Source of the DNA: Candidatus Latescibacterota bacterium
GTDB lineage: Bacteria; Krumholzibacteriota; Krumholzibacteriia; JACNKJ01
Assembly: GCA_020633725.1 (NCBI GenBank)
Contig: JACKDC010000002.1
Location: forward strand, 62,001-126,000
DNA: 64,000 nucleotides
Reading direction: 5' to 3'
The translations under genes were made by a program, and so were the position numbers. Under the pieces are notes generated by a model that worked only from the letters and a program-made list of their open reading frames with translations, ran no database searches and was not told where the DNA came from. Positions 1 to 8,570 of this stretch are shown piece by piece (the first letter of the stretch is position 1; each line of letters opens with the position of its first letter).

Positions 1-636
<636 letters not shown>

Positions 637-642
<6 letters not shown>

Positions 643-665
643 TCGTCGCCGCGATCTGCTAGGAT
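637..665 (+). promoter_or_regulatory. Possible promoter for lapA-like gene
   Basis: CTGTGA, 17 bp, TAGGAT, ending about 30 nt before the ATG at 696. The -10 has A at position 2 and T at position 6, as do other candidates in this window, but the -35 is weak and overlaps the arsM stop codon. Confidence 0.3.
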
Positions 666-695
666 GCGGACGACCCGCTGGCGAAGGGAGAGGCC

Positions 696-956
696 ATGCG
701 CCGCTGGCTGATCGCCGTGCTGCTCGTCTTCATCCTGCTCGTGGCCCTGCAGAACATGGGCGAGGTGACGCTGCGCTTCCTCGTGTGGGAGACGCGCGTG
801 TCCGGTGTGCTCGTCTACCTGGCGCTCTTCGCGCTGGGCTTCCTCGGCGGCTGGATCGCCGGGCACGTGGGACGTCGCCGCGCCGCGGCGAAGGTCCGGC
901 CGGCGCCGCCGTCATCGACGCCGCCCGCGGCTCCGCCGGCGCCGCCTTCGCCGTGA
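696..956 (+). CDS. LapA-domain (DUF1049) small inner-membrane protein
   Basis: An 86-residue protein with two hydrophobic helices (about residues 4-20 and 38-58) separated by LQNMGEVTLRFLVWE, the usual pattern of the LapA/DUF1049 family (QN, then the TLRFLVW-type strand). The tail is basic, then Ala/Pro-rich. E. coli LapA helps lipopolysaccharide assembly; the role here is unknown. A GAAGGGAGAGG ribosome site precedes the ATG. Its TGA overlaps the GTG start of the next gene (GTGA), so translation is probably coupled to the RidA-ArsN2 fusion. Confidence 0.75.
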   Translation: MRRWLIAVLLVFILLVALQNMGEVTLRFLVWETRVSGVLVYLALFALGFLGGWIAGHVGRRRAAAKVRPAPPSSTPPAAPPAPPSP

Positions 957-1759
957 GCGTGCGGCGCGAGAACTTCGGCAGCGGCGCGCCCTGGGAGTCC
1001 ATCGTCGGCTACTCGCGCGCGGTGCGCGCGGGACGTCGCGTGGTGGTGACGGGCACCGTGGGCGAGGGCGCGGACGCCTACGCCCAGGCCACGGACGCCC
1101 TGGCCAAGATCGCCGCCGCGCTGGCCCGCGCGGGCGGCTCGCTGGCCGACGTCGTGCGCACGCGGATCTTCGTCACCGACATCGCGCGCGACTGGGAGGC
1201 CGTGGGCCGCGCCCACCGCGAAGCCCTGGGCGACGTGATGCCCGCCACCACCATGGTGCAGGTTGGCGCCCTCATCGCGCCCCACTTCGTGGTGGAGATC
1301 GAGGCCGACGCGGAGCTGGGCCTCGTGGACGTCCCCGCGCCCATGCCCGCCGACTACAACGACGCCGCCGTGGCCGGGCTGCTTCGCGCCGCCGGCCTGC
1401 CCGTGCCCGGCGAGGACGACGCCCCCGTGCAGATGCGCGTTCTGCGCGAAGACGGCCGCGTGCTCGCCTGTGCCGGCTACGAACGCCACGGCGACTTCGC
1501 GCTGCTGCGCTCCGTGGCGGTGGACGCCGGCGCCCGTGGCCGCGGCCTCGGCCGCGCGCTGGCGACGGGCGTGCTCGACGAGCTCGCCCGCGCGGGGGTC
1601 GCCGCCGTCTGCCTGCTCACGCTCGACGCGGCGCCCTTCTTCGCTCGACTCGGCTTCGCGCCCATTCCCCGCGACGCCGTGCCGGCGCCGCTGCTGGCGT
1701 CGCGGGAGTTCGCGCTTCACCACTGCGACAGCGCGCAGACCCTGCGCCGGGAGCTCTGA
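953..1759 (+). CDS. RidA-family domain fused to ArsN2-type N-acetyltransferase
   Basis: 268 residues. The GTG start at 953 overlaps the previous stop. Residues 1 to about 120 are a YjgF/RidA fold (SRAVRAGRRVVVTGTVGEG, ADVVRTRIFVTDI, FVVEIEADAEL). The position of the catalytic Arg of classical RidA (before the T/S-x-V strand) reads PATTMVQV, i.e. Thr, so this is the atypical subgroup and enamine deaminase activity is doubtful. Residues about 128-268 are a GNAT domain with the acetyl-CoA loop ARGRGLGRAL and the ending typical of ArsN2 proteins (FFARLGF, ASREF, then a Ser/Ala-rich tail). ArsN2 is an ars-operon acetyltransferase of uncertain substrate. Adjacency to arsM supports an arsenic role. 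The fusion is discussed as a finding. Confidence 0.82.
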   Translation: MSVRRENFGSGAPWESIVGYSRAVRAGRRVVVTGTVGEGADAYAQATDALAKIAAALARAGGSLADVVRTRIFVTDIARDWEAVGRAHREALGDVMPATTMVQVGALIAPHFVVEIEADAELGLVDVPAPMPADYNDAAVAGLLRAAGLPVPGEDDAPVQMRVLREDGRVLACAGYERHGDFALLRSVAVDAGARGRGLGRALATGVLDELARAGVAAVCLLTLDAAPFFARLGFAPIPRDAVPAPLLASREFALHHCDSAQTLRREL

Positions 1760-1762
1760 CCC

Positions 1763-3895
1763 ATGGATGCTCGCATGTTCCGCCGGCTTCGACTCGCGAT
1801 CCTGTTCGTCCTTCTGCCGACGATCGCGGCCGCGCTCACCTATCCCCCGGCCCGCACCGTGGACCAGGTGGACGACTACCACGGCAGCCAGGTCGCTGAT
1901 CCCTACCGCTGGCTGGAGGACATCGGCAGCGATGAGGTCGCCGCCTGGGTCGCCGCCGAAAGCGCGAAGACCTCCGCCTACCTGGACACGATCGACGGTC
2001 GCGACCGCCTGCTCGCGCGCTTCAAGGCGCTCAGCGACTACCCGCGCTACTCCATGCCCAGCAAGAAGGCCGGCCGCTACTTCTACTCCGCGAACGACGG
2101 CCTCCAGAACCAGTGGGTGCGCTACTGGGCCGAGAGCCTCGACGCCGAGCCCAAGGTGCTCTTCGATCCCAACACCTGGAGCGAGGACGGCACCATTGCC
2201 CTGGCCGGAATGGACATCTCGGAAGACGGCAGCCGCGTGCTCTTCGCCCGCTCCTCCAAGGGCAGCGACTGGGTCGAGTGGCAGGTGATGGACATCGACA
2301 CGGGTCACGTCCACGACGAGCTGATCCGCTGGAGCAAGGGCGGCGGCAAGTGGAACGCCGACGGCAGCGGCTTCTACTACGAGCGCTACCCCGAGCCCGC
2401 TCCCGGTGAGGAGACACAGGCGGCGGCCCGCAGCGCCGCGGTCTGGTACCACCGGCTGGGCACGTCGCAGAGCGATGATCGCAGGATCTTCGACCTGCCC
2501 GAGCATCCCGACTGGCTGCTCGGCCTCGACATGAACGAGGAGCGCGACCTGGGCCTGATCACCGTCTACCCGCGCGGCTCCATGTTCGGGCTGCTCAGCC
2601 TGCTCGACCTCACGGACCCCGGCGCCAAGCCCACACCCTTCCTTCAGGACCCGGAGCACGAGTACAACTACGTCACGAACGTCGGCGACCGGCTCTACTT
2701 CCTCACCACCAAGGACGCACCGCTCGGCCGCGTAATCGCGGTGGACCGCCGCCATCCCGAGGAGGCGCGCTGGGAGACGATCATCCCCGAAGGCCGCTAC
2801 CCGCTGCAGTGGGTGAGCGAGGTGGGGGGCGCGCTCTTCGTCGGCGCGCTCAAGGACGCGCGCAGCCAGGTGCTGCGCTACGACCTGCAGGGGCGGCTAC
2901 TGGCGGACGTGGCGCTGCCCGGTCTCGGCACCGTCCGCGGCTTCCGCGGCCGCAGGGACGCCACCGAGACCTTCTACAGCTATGCGGACTTCCTCACGCC
3001 CACGACGCTCTACCGCTACGACCTCGCCACGGGCGAGAGCAGCGTGTATCGCCGCTACGAGGTGCCGGTGGACACGTCGCCCTACACGTCGCAGCAGGTG
3101 TTCTGCCGCAGCGTGGACGGCGTGGCCATCCCGCTCTTCCTGACCTATCGCAAGGACCTCGTGCGCAACGGCACCAACCCCACGATGCTCTACGGCTACG
3201 GGGGCTTCGGCGTCAGCCAGCAGCCGCACTTCTCGTCGACGCTCACGGCCTGGCTGGACATGGGCGGGGTGTACGCGCTGGCCTGCATCCGCGGCGGCGG
3301 CGAGTACGGCGAGCCCTGGCACCAGGCGGGGTCGCTCGAGGGGCGTCCGCTCACGTTTCAGGACATGATCGCCTGCGCCGAATGGCTCGTAGATTCCGGC
3401 TACACCACACCCCACCGCCTCGCCCTCATGGGCGGCAGCCAGGGCGGCATGATGGTGGGCGCCGTCGTGAACGCGCGCCCCGACCTCTTCGGCGTGTCCC
3501 TGCCGCTCGTCGGCGTGATGGACATGCTCCGCTTCAACCTCTGGGGCTACGGCTCGGCCTGGGAGAGCGACTACGGCAATCCCCAGGACCCGGCGATGTT
3601 CCCGGTCCTCTACGGCTACTCGCCCTACCACAACCTGAAGGAGGGCGTGCGCTACCCCGCCACCATGGTCTGCACGGCCGACACCGACGATCGCGTCATG
3701 CCCGCCCACAGCTTCAAGTACGCCGCCCGCCTGCAGGCCGTTCAGCCGGCCGATGGCCCGCCCGTCCTGCTCCGTGTGGAGACCCGTGCCGGCCATGGCG
3801 GTGGCACGCCGCTGGACAAGTCCCTGGCCGAGTACGCCGATCTCTACGCCTTCACCGCCCAGCAGATGGGGGTACCGATCCCGCACTGGCCCTGA
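1763..3895 (+). CDS. Prolyl oligopeptidase (family S9A), exported
   Basis: 710 residues, the normal length for prolyl oligopeptidase, which cleaves short peptides after proline. An N-terminal hydrophobic stretch (FRRLRLAILFVLLPTIAAA) is a likely signal peptide, giving a periplasmic enzyme. The first half is the seven-bladed beta-propeller with the N-terminal signature DPYRWLEDI. The second half is the alpha/beta hydrolase: nucleophile Ser559 in GGSQGG (the family usually has GGSNGG), the Asp in DTDDRVMPAHSFK, and the His in RAGHGGG near the C-terminus. ATG at 1763 follows the previous stop by 3 nt. A second in-frame ATG (codon 5) is possible. No regulatory signal of its own is visible. Confidence 0.93.
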   Translation: MDARMFRRLRLAILFVLLPTIAAALTYPPARTVDQVDDYHGSQVADPYRWLEDIGSDEVAAWVAAESAKTSAYLDTIDGRDRLLARFKALSDYPRYSMPSKKAGRYFYSANDGLQNQWVRYWAESLDAEPKVLFDPNTWSEDGTIALAGMDISEDGSRVLFARSSKGSDWVEWQVMDIDTGHVHDELIRWSKGGGKWNADGSGFYYERYPEPAPGEETQAAARSAAVWYHRLGTSQSDDRRIFDLPEHPDWLLGLDMNEERDLGLITVYPRGSMFGLLSLLDLTDPGAKPTPFLQDPEHEYNYVTNVGDRLYFLTTKDAPLGRVIAVDRRHPEEARWETIIPEGRYPLQWVSEVGGALFVGALKDARSQVLRYDLQGRLLADVALPGLGTVRGFRGRRDATETFYSYADFLTPTTLYRYDLATGESSVYRRYEVPVDTSPYTSQQVFCRSVDGVAIPLFLTYRKDLVRNGTNPTMLYGYGGFGVSQQPHFSSTLTAWLDMGGVYALACIRGGGEYGEPWHQAGSLEGRPLTFQDMIACAEWLVDSGYTTPHRLALMGGSQGGMMVGAVVNARPDLFGVSLPLVGVMDMLRFNLWGYGSAWESDYGNPQDPAMFPVLYGYSPYHNLKEGVRYPATMVCTADTDDRVMPAHSFKYAARLQAVQPADGPPVLLRVETRAGHGGGTPLDKSLAEYADLYAFTAQQMGVPIPHWP

Positions 3896-3921
3896 TCGCC
3901 ATCTGTTTCCGTCCAGAGGGC

Positions 3922-3949
3922 TTGACATTGTCAGCCTAGGCGCTACAAT
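3922..3949 (+). promoter_or_regulatory. Strong sigma-70-type promoter of the tetR-family gene
   Basis: TTGACA, 16 bp, TACAAT: a perfect -35 box and a 5/6 -10 box, the best match to the housekeeping consensus in the window. Transcription should start near 3956, at the edge of the inverted repeat at 3962-3979. The ATG at 3948 overlaps the -10 box, so it cannot be the translation start from this promoter. Confidence 0.85.
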
Positions 3950-3961
3950 GAGCGAGCACTC

Positions 3962-3979
3962 ACTGAGTTCACACTCAGT
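3962..3979. promoter_or_regulatory. 18-bp inverted repeat, likely TetR-family operator
   Basis: ACTGAGT-TCAC-ACTCAGT, a perfect 7-bp inverted repeat with a 4-bp centre placed just after the predicted transcription start. The size and position are typical for autorepression by the TetR protein encoded directly downstream. A weaker repeat, TGAG-N6-CTCA, lies at 3949-3962. Confidence 0.72.
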
Positions 3980-3992
3980 TCGGGCGGTCGCC

Positions 3993-4556
3993 GTGAGCAG
4001 CAGGAGGGACGAGAGAAGGGCGCGCAGTCGCGCGGCCATCCTGAACGCCGCCCGAGAGCAGATCGCCGCGGGGGGCCTGGCGGCCACGAGCACCCAGCAG
4101 GTGGCTCTGGCCGCCGGGCTCTCCCACGGCGCCCTGTTCGTCCACTTTCCCCGACGCGAAGACCTCCTCATCGCCGTGCTCGACGCCTTCGCCGCCGACT
4201 ATCGCGCCGCGCTGGGTCCTCCGACCCCCGCCCTCGAGGCCGAGCTGGACCGTCAGCTCGAGGCGCTGGCGCCGCAAGAGACGCTCTACGCCCAGCTGCT
4301 CGGCGCCGAGGCCACCCTGCCGACTGCCGCCCGGGACGCCCTCCGTGCCCTGGAGCGCGACCTCGCCGGCCGCGTGGCTGCGGTCTTCGCCGCGGACCGA
4401 AGCGGCGGCGGCCTGCGCGCCCTCTCGCCCCGCCTGGTGGGCGCCACCTGGCTGGCGTTGCTTCAGCGCGCGTTGCTGCGCGGCGAGTCGGGCGCGGCGC
4501 TCCCCACCTGGGGACCGGAGATCCGCGCCTTCCTGCTGGCCGTCGTCGCGCCCTGA
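3993..4556 (+). CDS. TetR/AcrR-family transcriptional regulator
   Basis: 187 residues from the GTG at 3993. This start was chosen because the in-frame ATG at 3948 lies inside the -10 box. Residues about 8-54 form the TetR helix-turn-helix domain (RSRAAILNAAREQI, then TSTQQVALAAGLSHGALFVHF). The rest is an all-helical ligand/dimer domain without a recognisable ligand class. The promoter and palindrome in front indicate autorepression. The downstream VWA gene has its own candidate promoter, so whether TetR controls it is unknown. There is no good Shine-Dalgarno sequence before the GTG. Confidence 0.88.
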   Translation: MSSRRDERRARSRAAILNAAREQIAAGGLAATSTQQVALAAGLSHGALFVHFPRREDLLIAVLDAFAADYRAALGPPTPALEAELDRQLEALAPQETLYAQLLGAEATLPTAARDALRALERDLAGRVAAVFAADRSGGGLRALSPRLVGATWLALLQRALLRGESGAALPTWGPEIRAFLLAVVAP

Positions 4557-4574
4557 TCGGGCGAAAAGCGGCCG

Positions 4575-4603
4575 TTGCCGCGTATCCGCACGACTGCTAG
4601 TTT
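4575..4603 (+). promoter_or_regulatory. Candidate promoter for the BatA/VWA gene
   Basis: TTGCCG, 17 bp, TAGTTT, ending 21 nt before the GTG start at 4625. It follows the same TTGnnn / TAnnnT pattern seen before other genes here. Confidence 0.5.
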
Positions 4604-4624
4604 TCGACGACCCCTCTCCGGACG

Positions 4625-6733
4625 GTGCGCGTGGGCTTTCTCAACAGCGTCCTCCTCTTCGGCCTGCTCGGCAGCCTCGTGCCCCTGGTCATTCACCTGC
4701 TCGAGCGACGACGTCTCCCCCAGCTCGACTTCCCCAGCCTCCGCTTCCTGCGCGAGCTGAACCGTCGCCAGATGCGGCGTCTCAACCTGCAGCGTCTGCT
4801 GATCCTCTTTCTCCGCATGTTGCTGATCGCCCTGGTCGCCTTCGCGCTGGCGCGACCCACCCTGACCGGGCCCCTGGCGGCGATCTTCCCCGAGGACGCG
4901 CCCCGCGCCATCGCCCTCCTCATCGACAACAGCGCCAGCATGCAGCTTCAGACCGAACACGGCACCTTGGCGGAGCGCGCGCGCGCACGCGCGCACGAGA
5001 TCCTCGACGGCCTGCGCCCCCGCGACGAAGTGCTGGTCTACGCCCTCGAAGACGAGCCGAGGGACCTCGGCGGCGGCCCCGTGTCCCCGGCGCTCGCCGC
5101 CCAGCTCCTCGACCGCTGGCCCGACGCCGACGGCGGCGCGGCCCTGCGCGCGGGGCTGGCCCGGGCCATGGACGATCTCGCGCTCCGCCCCCAGCCGCAG
5201 CGCGAGCTCTACCTGCTGAGCGACTTCGCCGCGGCCACGCAGGACAGCGCCGCGCTGCCTCCGACGGGCGAGCTGCGGCTCTTCGCCCTTCCGCTGAGCG
5301 AGGATCCGCCGCCCAACGTGGGGCTGAGCGCCTTGCGCCTGCCCGCCCGGCCGGTGCTGCCGGGACGTCCCTTCGACCTCGCCGTCGCCGCGCGGCTCAG
5401 CGGCGCCGAAAGCGCGGACGCCTTTCCCGTGGAGCTCGACCTCGACGGCGAGCACCGCGGCGGCTTCACGCTCACCCCGACCGCGGGCGCGCCCACCTGG
5501 CGCGACCTGAGCGTGACCCTGGAGAGCGAAGGCGCCATCGTCGGGCAGTGGCGGAAGAAGCCCGACCGCTTCACCCCGGACGATGCGCTCAACTTCACGC
5601 TGCCGGTGGCCTCGCGGCTGCAGGTGCTGCTCCTCGCCAGTCCCAGCGCGGCAGGCGGCGATGGAACTGGCCGGCTATCCCTTGCCGAGCACGTCGCGCG
5701 CGCGCTGGATCCCTACCAGGGGCGGCGGCCCGAGGCCATCGCCGTCGAACTCGAACAGCGTGGCATCGCCGCGCTGACCAGCGATCTCGTGGCGGGGCGT
5801 CACCTCGTCGTGCTCTGCGGCGGCGGCGGGCTGGACGCCACCCGCGCCCAGATTCTTGCGGATGCGGTCGCGCGCGGCGGCGGCCTGGTGCTGTGCCCCG
5901 ATCTCGACGGTCTGCCCGACCTCGCGCGCCATCTGCTCCCGCGCATCGGGGGGCCCCACGCGCTCGAACCGGCAGGGAACGCGCGCGAGACGCTCGCGGC
6001 GCTCGATCCCGACACGCCGATCTTCGCGGACTTCTCCGCGGATCACCGCAAGGTGCTCGCCGAGCAACCGCTCTGGCAGAGCTTCCGCACGCGCCCGGGG
6101 GATCGGGACGTGCTCGCGCGCTTCGCCTCCGGCGGCCCCGCCCTCCTCGGCTGGGAGCACGAGCGCGGCCGCATCCGGCTGCTGCTCTTCGACGCCGGGC
6201 CGAAGGGGGGCGAACTGCCCTACTCGTCGATGTTCCTGCCGCTGCTCCAGGAGCTGGCCCAGGAGGCGGCCGGCGCCGCGCGCCCCCAACTCGCCACCGC
6301 CGGCGGCACCTTGAGCTGGGCGCTCGACGAGGACGCCCCGCCCGCGGCCGCCGCCCTGCAGGTGAAAGGGCCGGACGACGTCATCCTGCCCGTCAGGGTA
6401 GATGCGGCGAGCTTCCCCTCGCATGCCATGGCCACGGTGCGCCGCACCGGCATCTATCGCCTGCAGGAGCGCAGGCCCAAAGGCGTGCGCGAACTCGGCC
6501 TGGCGGCGGTCAACGTGCCACCGGCCGAAGGCCTGCTCGCACCGATTCCCGCGGACAGCCTCGCGCTCCGCCTCGGCCTGCCTGGGCTCCAGGTCATCGG
6601 CGACGCGGCTCCGCTGGAGGCGTCGCTGCATGCAGGACGCTACGGCAAGGAACTCGCGCGCACGCTACTCATTCTCGCCGCCTTGATCATGGCGCTCGAA
6701 CTCTGGCTCTCGCAGCGCGCCGAGCAGCGCTGA
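4625..6733 (+). CDS. BatA-like membrane protein with von Willebrand A domain
   Basis: 702 residues. The N-terminus is the BatA (aerotolerance regulator) domain: a membrane helix with LVPLVIHLLERRR, then LDFPSLRFL and a second helix at about residues 58-77. A VWA fold follows, with the MIDAS motif DNSAS at 101-105. The middle part (about 240-340) looks like an Ig/CARDB-type beta domain, and ALIMALELWLSQRAEQR at the end is a last membrane helix. In FCB bacteria such proteins accompany MoxR ATPase, DUF58, DUF4159 and DUF4175 genes and are thought to form an envelope complex of unclear function. Here the gene stands alone, and candidate partners lie beyond 57 kb. The start is GTG at 4625 or 4631. 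Confidence 0.85.
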   Translation: MRVGFLNSVLLFGLLGSLVPLVIHLLERRRLPQLDFPSLRFLRELNRRQMRRLNLQRLLILFLRMLLIALVAFALARPTLTGPLAAIFPEDAPRAIALLIDNSASMQLQTEHGTLAERARARAHEILDGLRPRDEVLVYALEDEPRDLGGGPVSPALAAQLLDRWPDADGGAALRAGLARAMDDLALRPQPQRELYLLSDFAAATQDSAALPPTGELRLFALPLSEDPPPNVGLSALRLPARPVLPGRPFDLAVAARLSGAESADAFPVELDLDGEHRGGFTLTPTAGAPTWRDLSVTLESEGAIVGQWRKKPDRFTPDDALNFTLPVASRLQVLLLASPSAAGGDGTGRLSLAEHVARALDPYQGRRPEAIAVELEQRGIAALTSDLVAGRHLVVLCGGGGLDATRAQILADAVARGGGLVLCPDLDGLPDLARHLLPRIGGPHALEPAGNARETLAALDPDTPIFADFSADHRKVLAEQPLWQSFRTRPGDRDVLARFASGGPALLGWEHERGRIRLLLFDAGPKGGELPYSSMFLPLLQELAQEAAGAARPQLATAGGTLSWALDEDAPPAAAALQVKGPDDVILPVRVDAASFPSHAMATVRRTGIYRLQERRPKGVRELGLAAVNVPPAEGLLAPIPADSLALRLGLPGLQVIGDAAPLEASLHAGRYGKELARTLLILAALIMALELWLSQRAEQR

Positions 6734-6751
6734 ACCTCGTCGCCCTTCTCC

Positions 6752-6769
6752 CCCGCCCCCGGGGGCGGG
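6752..6769. repeat. 18-bp GC palindrome, copy 1
   Basis: CCCGCCCCCGGGGGCGGG, perfectly self-complementary, 18 bp after the VWA stop codon. The same 18-mer recurs at 7560-7577. The 12-bp core GCCCCCGGGGGC occurs seven times in the window. Confidence 0.8.
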
Positions 6770-6819
6770 TTGTTCAGCGGCGGCGCGTGTCTGGCGCTAT
6801 CGGACCTCCTGGTCTCGCT

Positions 6820-6833
6820 CGCCCCCGGGGGCG
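6820..6833. repeat. GC palindrome, copy 2 (14 bp)
   Basis: CGCCCCCGGGGGCG in the spacer between the VWA and HNH genes. The spacer (6734-6957) holds two palindrome copies and a candidate promoter, with no gene seen. Confidence 0.8.
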
Positions 6834-6882
6834 GGTGGGGGCTGCCGCGGGAAGATTCTCTCGACTATCTCTCGTGCCGCCC

Positions 6883-6911
6883 TTGACGGCCTTCGTATGA
6901 TACTATACATT
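6883..6911 (+). promoter_or_regulatory. Candidate promoter for the HNH gene
   Basis: TTGACG followed by an AT-rich stretch (ATGATACTATACATTGG). With 17 bp spacing the -10 is TACATT; TATACA at 15 bp is an alternative. This is the most AT-rich patch in the region and lies about 47 nt before the ATG at 6958. Confidence 0.55.
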
Positions 6912-7559
6912 GGTATCCATCGCAAGCCTCCCGCTGCACTTTCCTGGGACTTTCATCATGGAGACTCGAGCCGACCGCGCCCGGCGACTGCACCGGGCTC
7001 TGACGACTGAACTTGAGCGATTGCAACGCCTCGAGAAGGGCGCGCTGCTCTCCTTCGCGTCGATCCTGGAGGAGGGGCTTTACCGCGAGCTGGGGCTCCT
7101 CGATCCACGCCTATGGCCGCGATGCGCTGGGCTTCTCCGAGCGCAAGCTCTCGGCCTTCGTGCGCATGGCCGGTGCACTCGAGCGCCTGCCGGAGACACG
7201 ACGCGCCGTCGAGGCCGGCGAGCTGCCCTGGACCAAGGCGCGGGAGCTCGTCTCGGTGGCGACGCCGGCGAACGAGACCCTCTGGTTGAGCGATGCCAAG
7301 CGCCTCGGCCGCCGGGCGCTCGAGCGGAAGGTGAAGGCGAGCCGGCCGCGGCCGCCAAAACGGCGTCAGGATCCTCCGGCGCTGTTCGCGGCGGGCGAGC
7401 CCGAAGCGCGCCGCGAGGAGGCCGAAGCCGCCGCGCCCCTGCGCGTCACGCTGAACTTCACGGCCGAGCAGTACGCGCGCTGGGAAGCGCTGATCGAGCA
7501 GCTGCGCAAGGACGGGCAGCTAGACTCGAAGGAAGAACTGGTGCTTGACGCGCTCGCCA

Positions 7560-7577
7560 CCCGCCCCCGGGGGCGGG
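7560..7577. repeat. 18-bp GC palindrome, copy 3 (inside HNH gene)
   Basis: CCCGCCCCCGGGGGCGGG, identical to copy 1, read as Arg-Pro-Arg-Gly-Arg codons in a linker before the CPDC motif. Confidence 0.8.
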
Positions 7578-7659
7578 CGAAGCAGGCCGCCACCGTGATC
7601 ATTCGCCGCTGCCCGGACTGCCAAGCGAAGGCCTACATCACCAACCGTGGCGAACTGCC

Positions 7660-7673
7660 CGCCCCCGGGGGCG
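7660..7673. repeat. GC palindrome, copy 4 (inside HNH gene)
   Basis: CGCCCCCGGGGGCG, read as a Pro-Ala-Pro-Gly-Gly linker between CPDC and the HNH domain. Confidence 0.8.
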
Positions 7674-7963
7674 ACCCGCCGCGCACGCTCACGCCGGCGC
7701 TGCGGCGGACGATCCTCGCCCGCGACGGCCACCGCTGCCAGGGGCCGGGCTGCACGAGCACGCGATACCTCGAAGTACACCACCGGAAGCCCCGCGCGAA
7801 CGGCGGCACGAACGACCCGAGCAACCTGATCACGCTCTGCAGCGCCTGCCATCAGCTCCATCACGAGCGGGGCCTCGCGCGGACGGTCGTCGCCGGGGCG
7901 AGCGCGCGCGGCTCGCCCTGACCGGCGGCAGCTGCGCCGCGCGGGAGAGGACGGCCGAATGTC

Positions 7964-7992
7964 TTGACGCCCGGGGGGGCGCCTGCCACCCT
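7964..7992 (+). promoter_or_regulatory. Candidate promoter, leaderless arrangement
   Basis: TTGACG, 17 bp, CACCCT, and the ATG of the next gene follows after exactly 6 nt. The -35 is strong. The -10 keeps only the two most conserved bases (A2 and T6). There is no Shine-Dalgarno sequence. Confidence 0.45.
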
Positions 7993-7998
7993 GCGGCC

Positions 7999-8562
7999 AT
8001 GACACCGGCACGTCTGTACCTGCTCGCCCTTCTCTGCCTGGTACTGGCCGGTGTGCTGCTCTTCGGCGTCACCGAAAGTCTCGCCACCAACACCGTTGCA
8101 GGGATCGCCGTGGTTCTGGCGCTCGTGGCCTACCTTCTCGGCATCTACCTGTCTCGGGTGGGCCGCCGCGGCGAGGAGGCGCTCACCGCGCTGCGGTCGC
8201 GCATCGCCAGCGTCAGCGACGAGGCGATCCAGGGCGAGTACCGCACCTATCATCTCGCGGGGCTCGACGAGCTTCCGCGGGGGGAGCTGCTCGTCATCTA
8301 TGGCACGCGCGATGGCTGGCTGCTGGTGCCGTTGCTCGACGAACTGGCGTGGATGAAGGTGCCGGATTGCGCGGTGGGCAGCGTCAGCCTCGAGCGGGAG
8401 GGTGGACTGCATCTGCGGGCCGTCATGCGCAGCGAGTCCGGTCGGGATCTGGACCTCCGTCTCGCGTCCACACTGGCGGATCCGAAGAGCGACAGCGACG
8501 GCGCACGTCGCGACCTGGAAGCCCTGCGCGACGCGCTCCGCGGCCAGCCGGCCGAAGTCTAG
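7999..8562 (+). CDS. Small membrane protein of unknown function
   Basis: 187 residues with two hydrophobic helices (about 5-24 and 33-52), then a soluble cytoplasmic part of about 130 residues with no motif I recognise. The soluble part is rich in charged helices and short strands (LLVIYGTRDGWLLVPLLDEL). It has no ribosome site and a -10-like box 6 nt before the ATG, suggesting a leaderless mRNA. It converges on the minus-strand symporter gene with an 8-nt gap that contains the self-complementary AGCGCCGGCGCT, too tight for a normal hairpin terminator. Codon use is like its neighbours. Confidence 0.7.
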   Translation: MTPARLYLLALLCLVLAGVLLFGVTESLATNTVAGIAVVLALVAYLLGIYLSRVGRRGEEALTALRSRIASVSDEAIQGEYRTYHLAGLDELPRGELLVIYGTRDGWLLVPLLDELAWMKVPDCAVGSVSLEREGGLHLRAVMRSESGRDLDLRLASTLADPKSDSDGARRDLEALRDALRGQPAEV

Positions 8563-8570
8563 CGCCGGCG

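Larger units (their letters stand above)
6958..7921 (+). pseudogene. HNH endonuclease (DUF222/13E12-like), frameshifted
   Basis: Two overlapping frames make one protein. Frame 1 from ATG 6958 gives the N-terminus up to LEEGLYRELG. The continuation expected for the family (SSIHAYGRDALGFSERK, then LPWTKARELVSVATP) is in frame 2 and runs to 7921. The switch lies at the GGGG run near 7091-7097, where removing one G restores the frame. The C-terminus has CPDC and an HNH centre (LEVHHRKP, GGTNDPSNLITLCSACHQLHH), so the nuclease part is intact. Such proteins are often multicopy; substrate and role are unknown. Either the gene is inactivated or the consensus has a homopolymer error. Two GC palindromes lie inside the coding sequence. 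Confidence 0.78.

Noticed and set aside
3948..3992. In-frame ATG as start of the TetR gene
   Set aside because: It lies within the -10 box and upstream of the predicted transcription start; the extra residues do not match the family.
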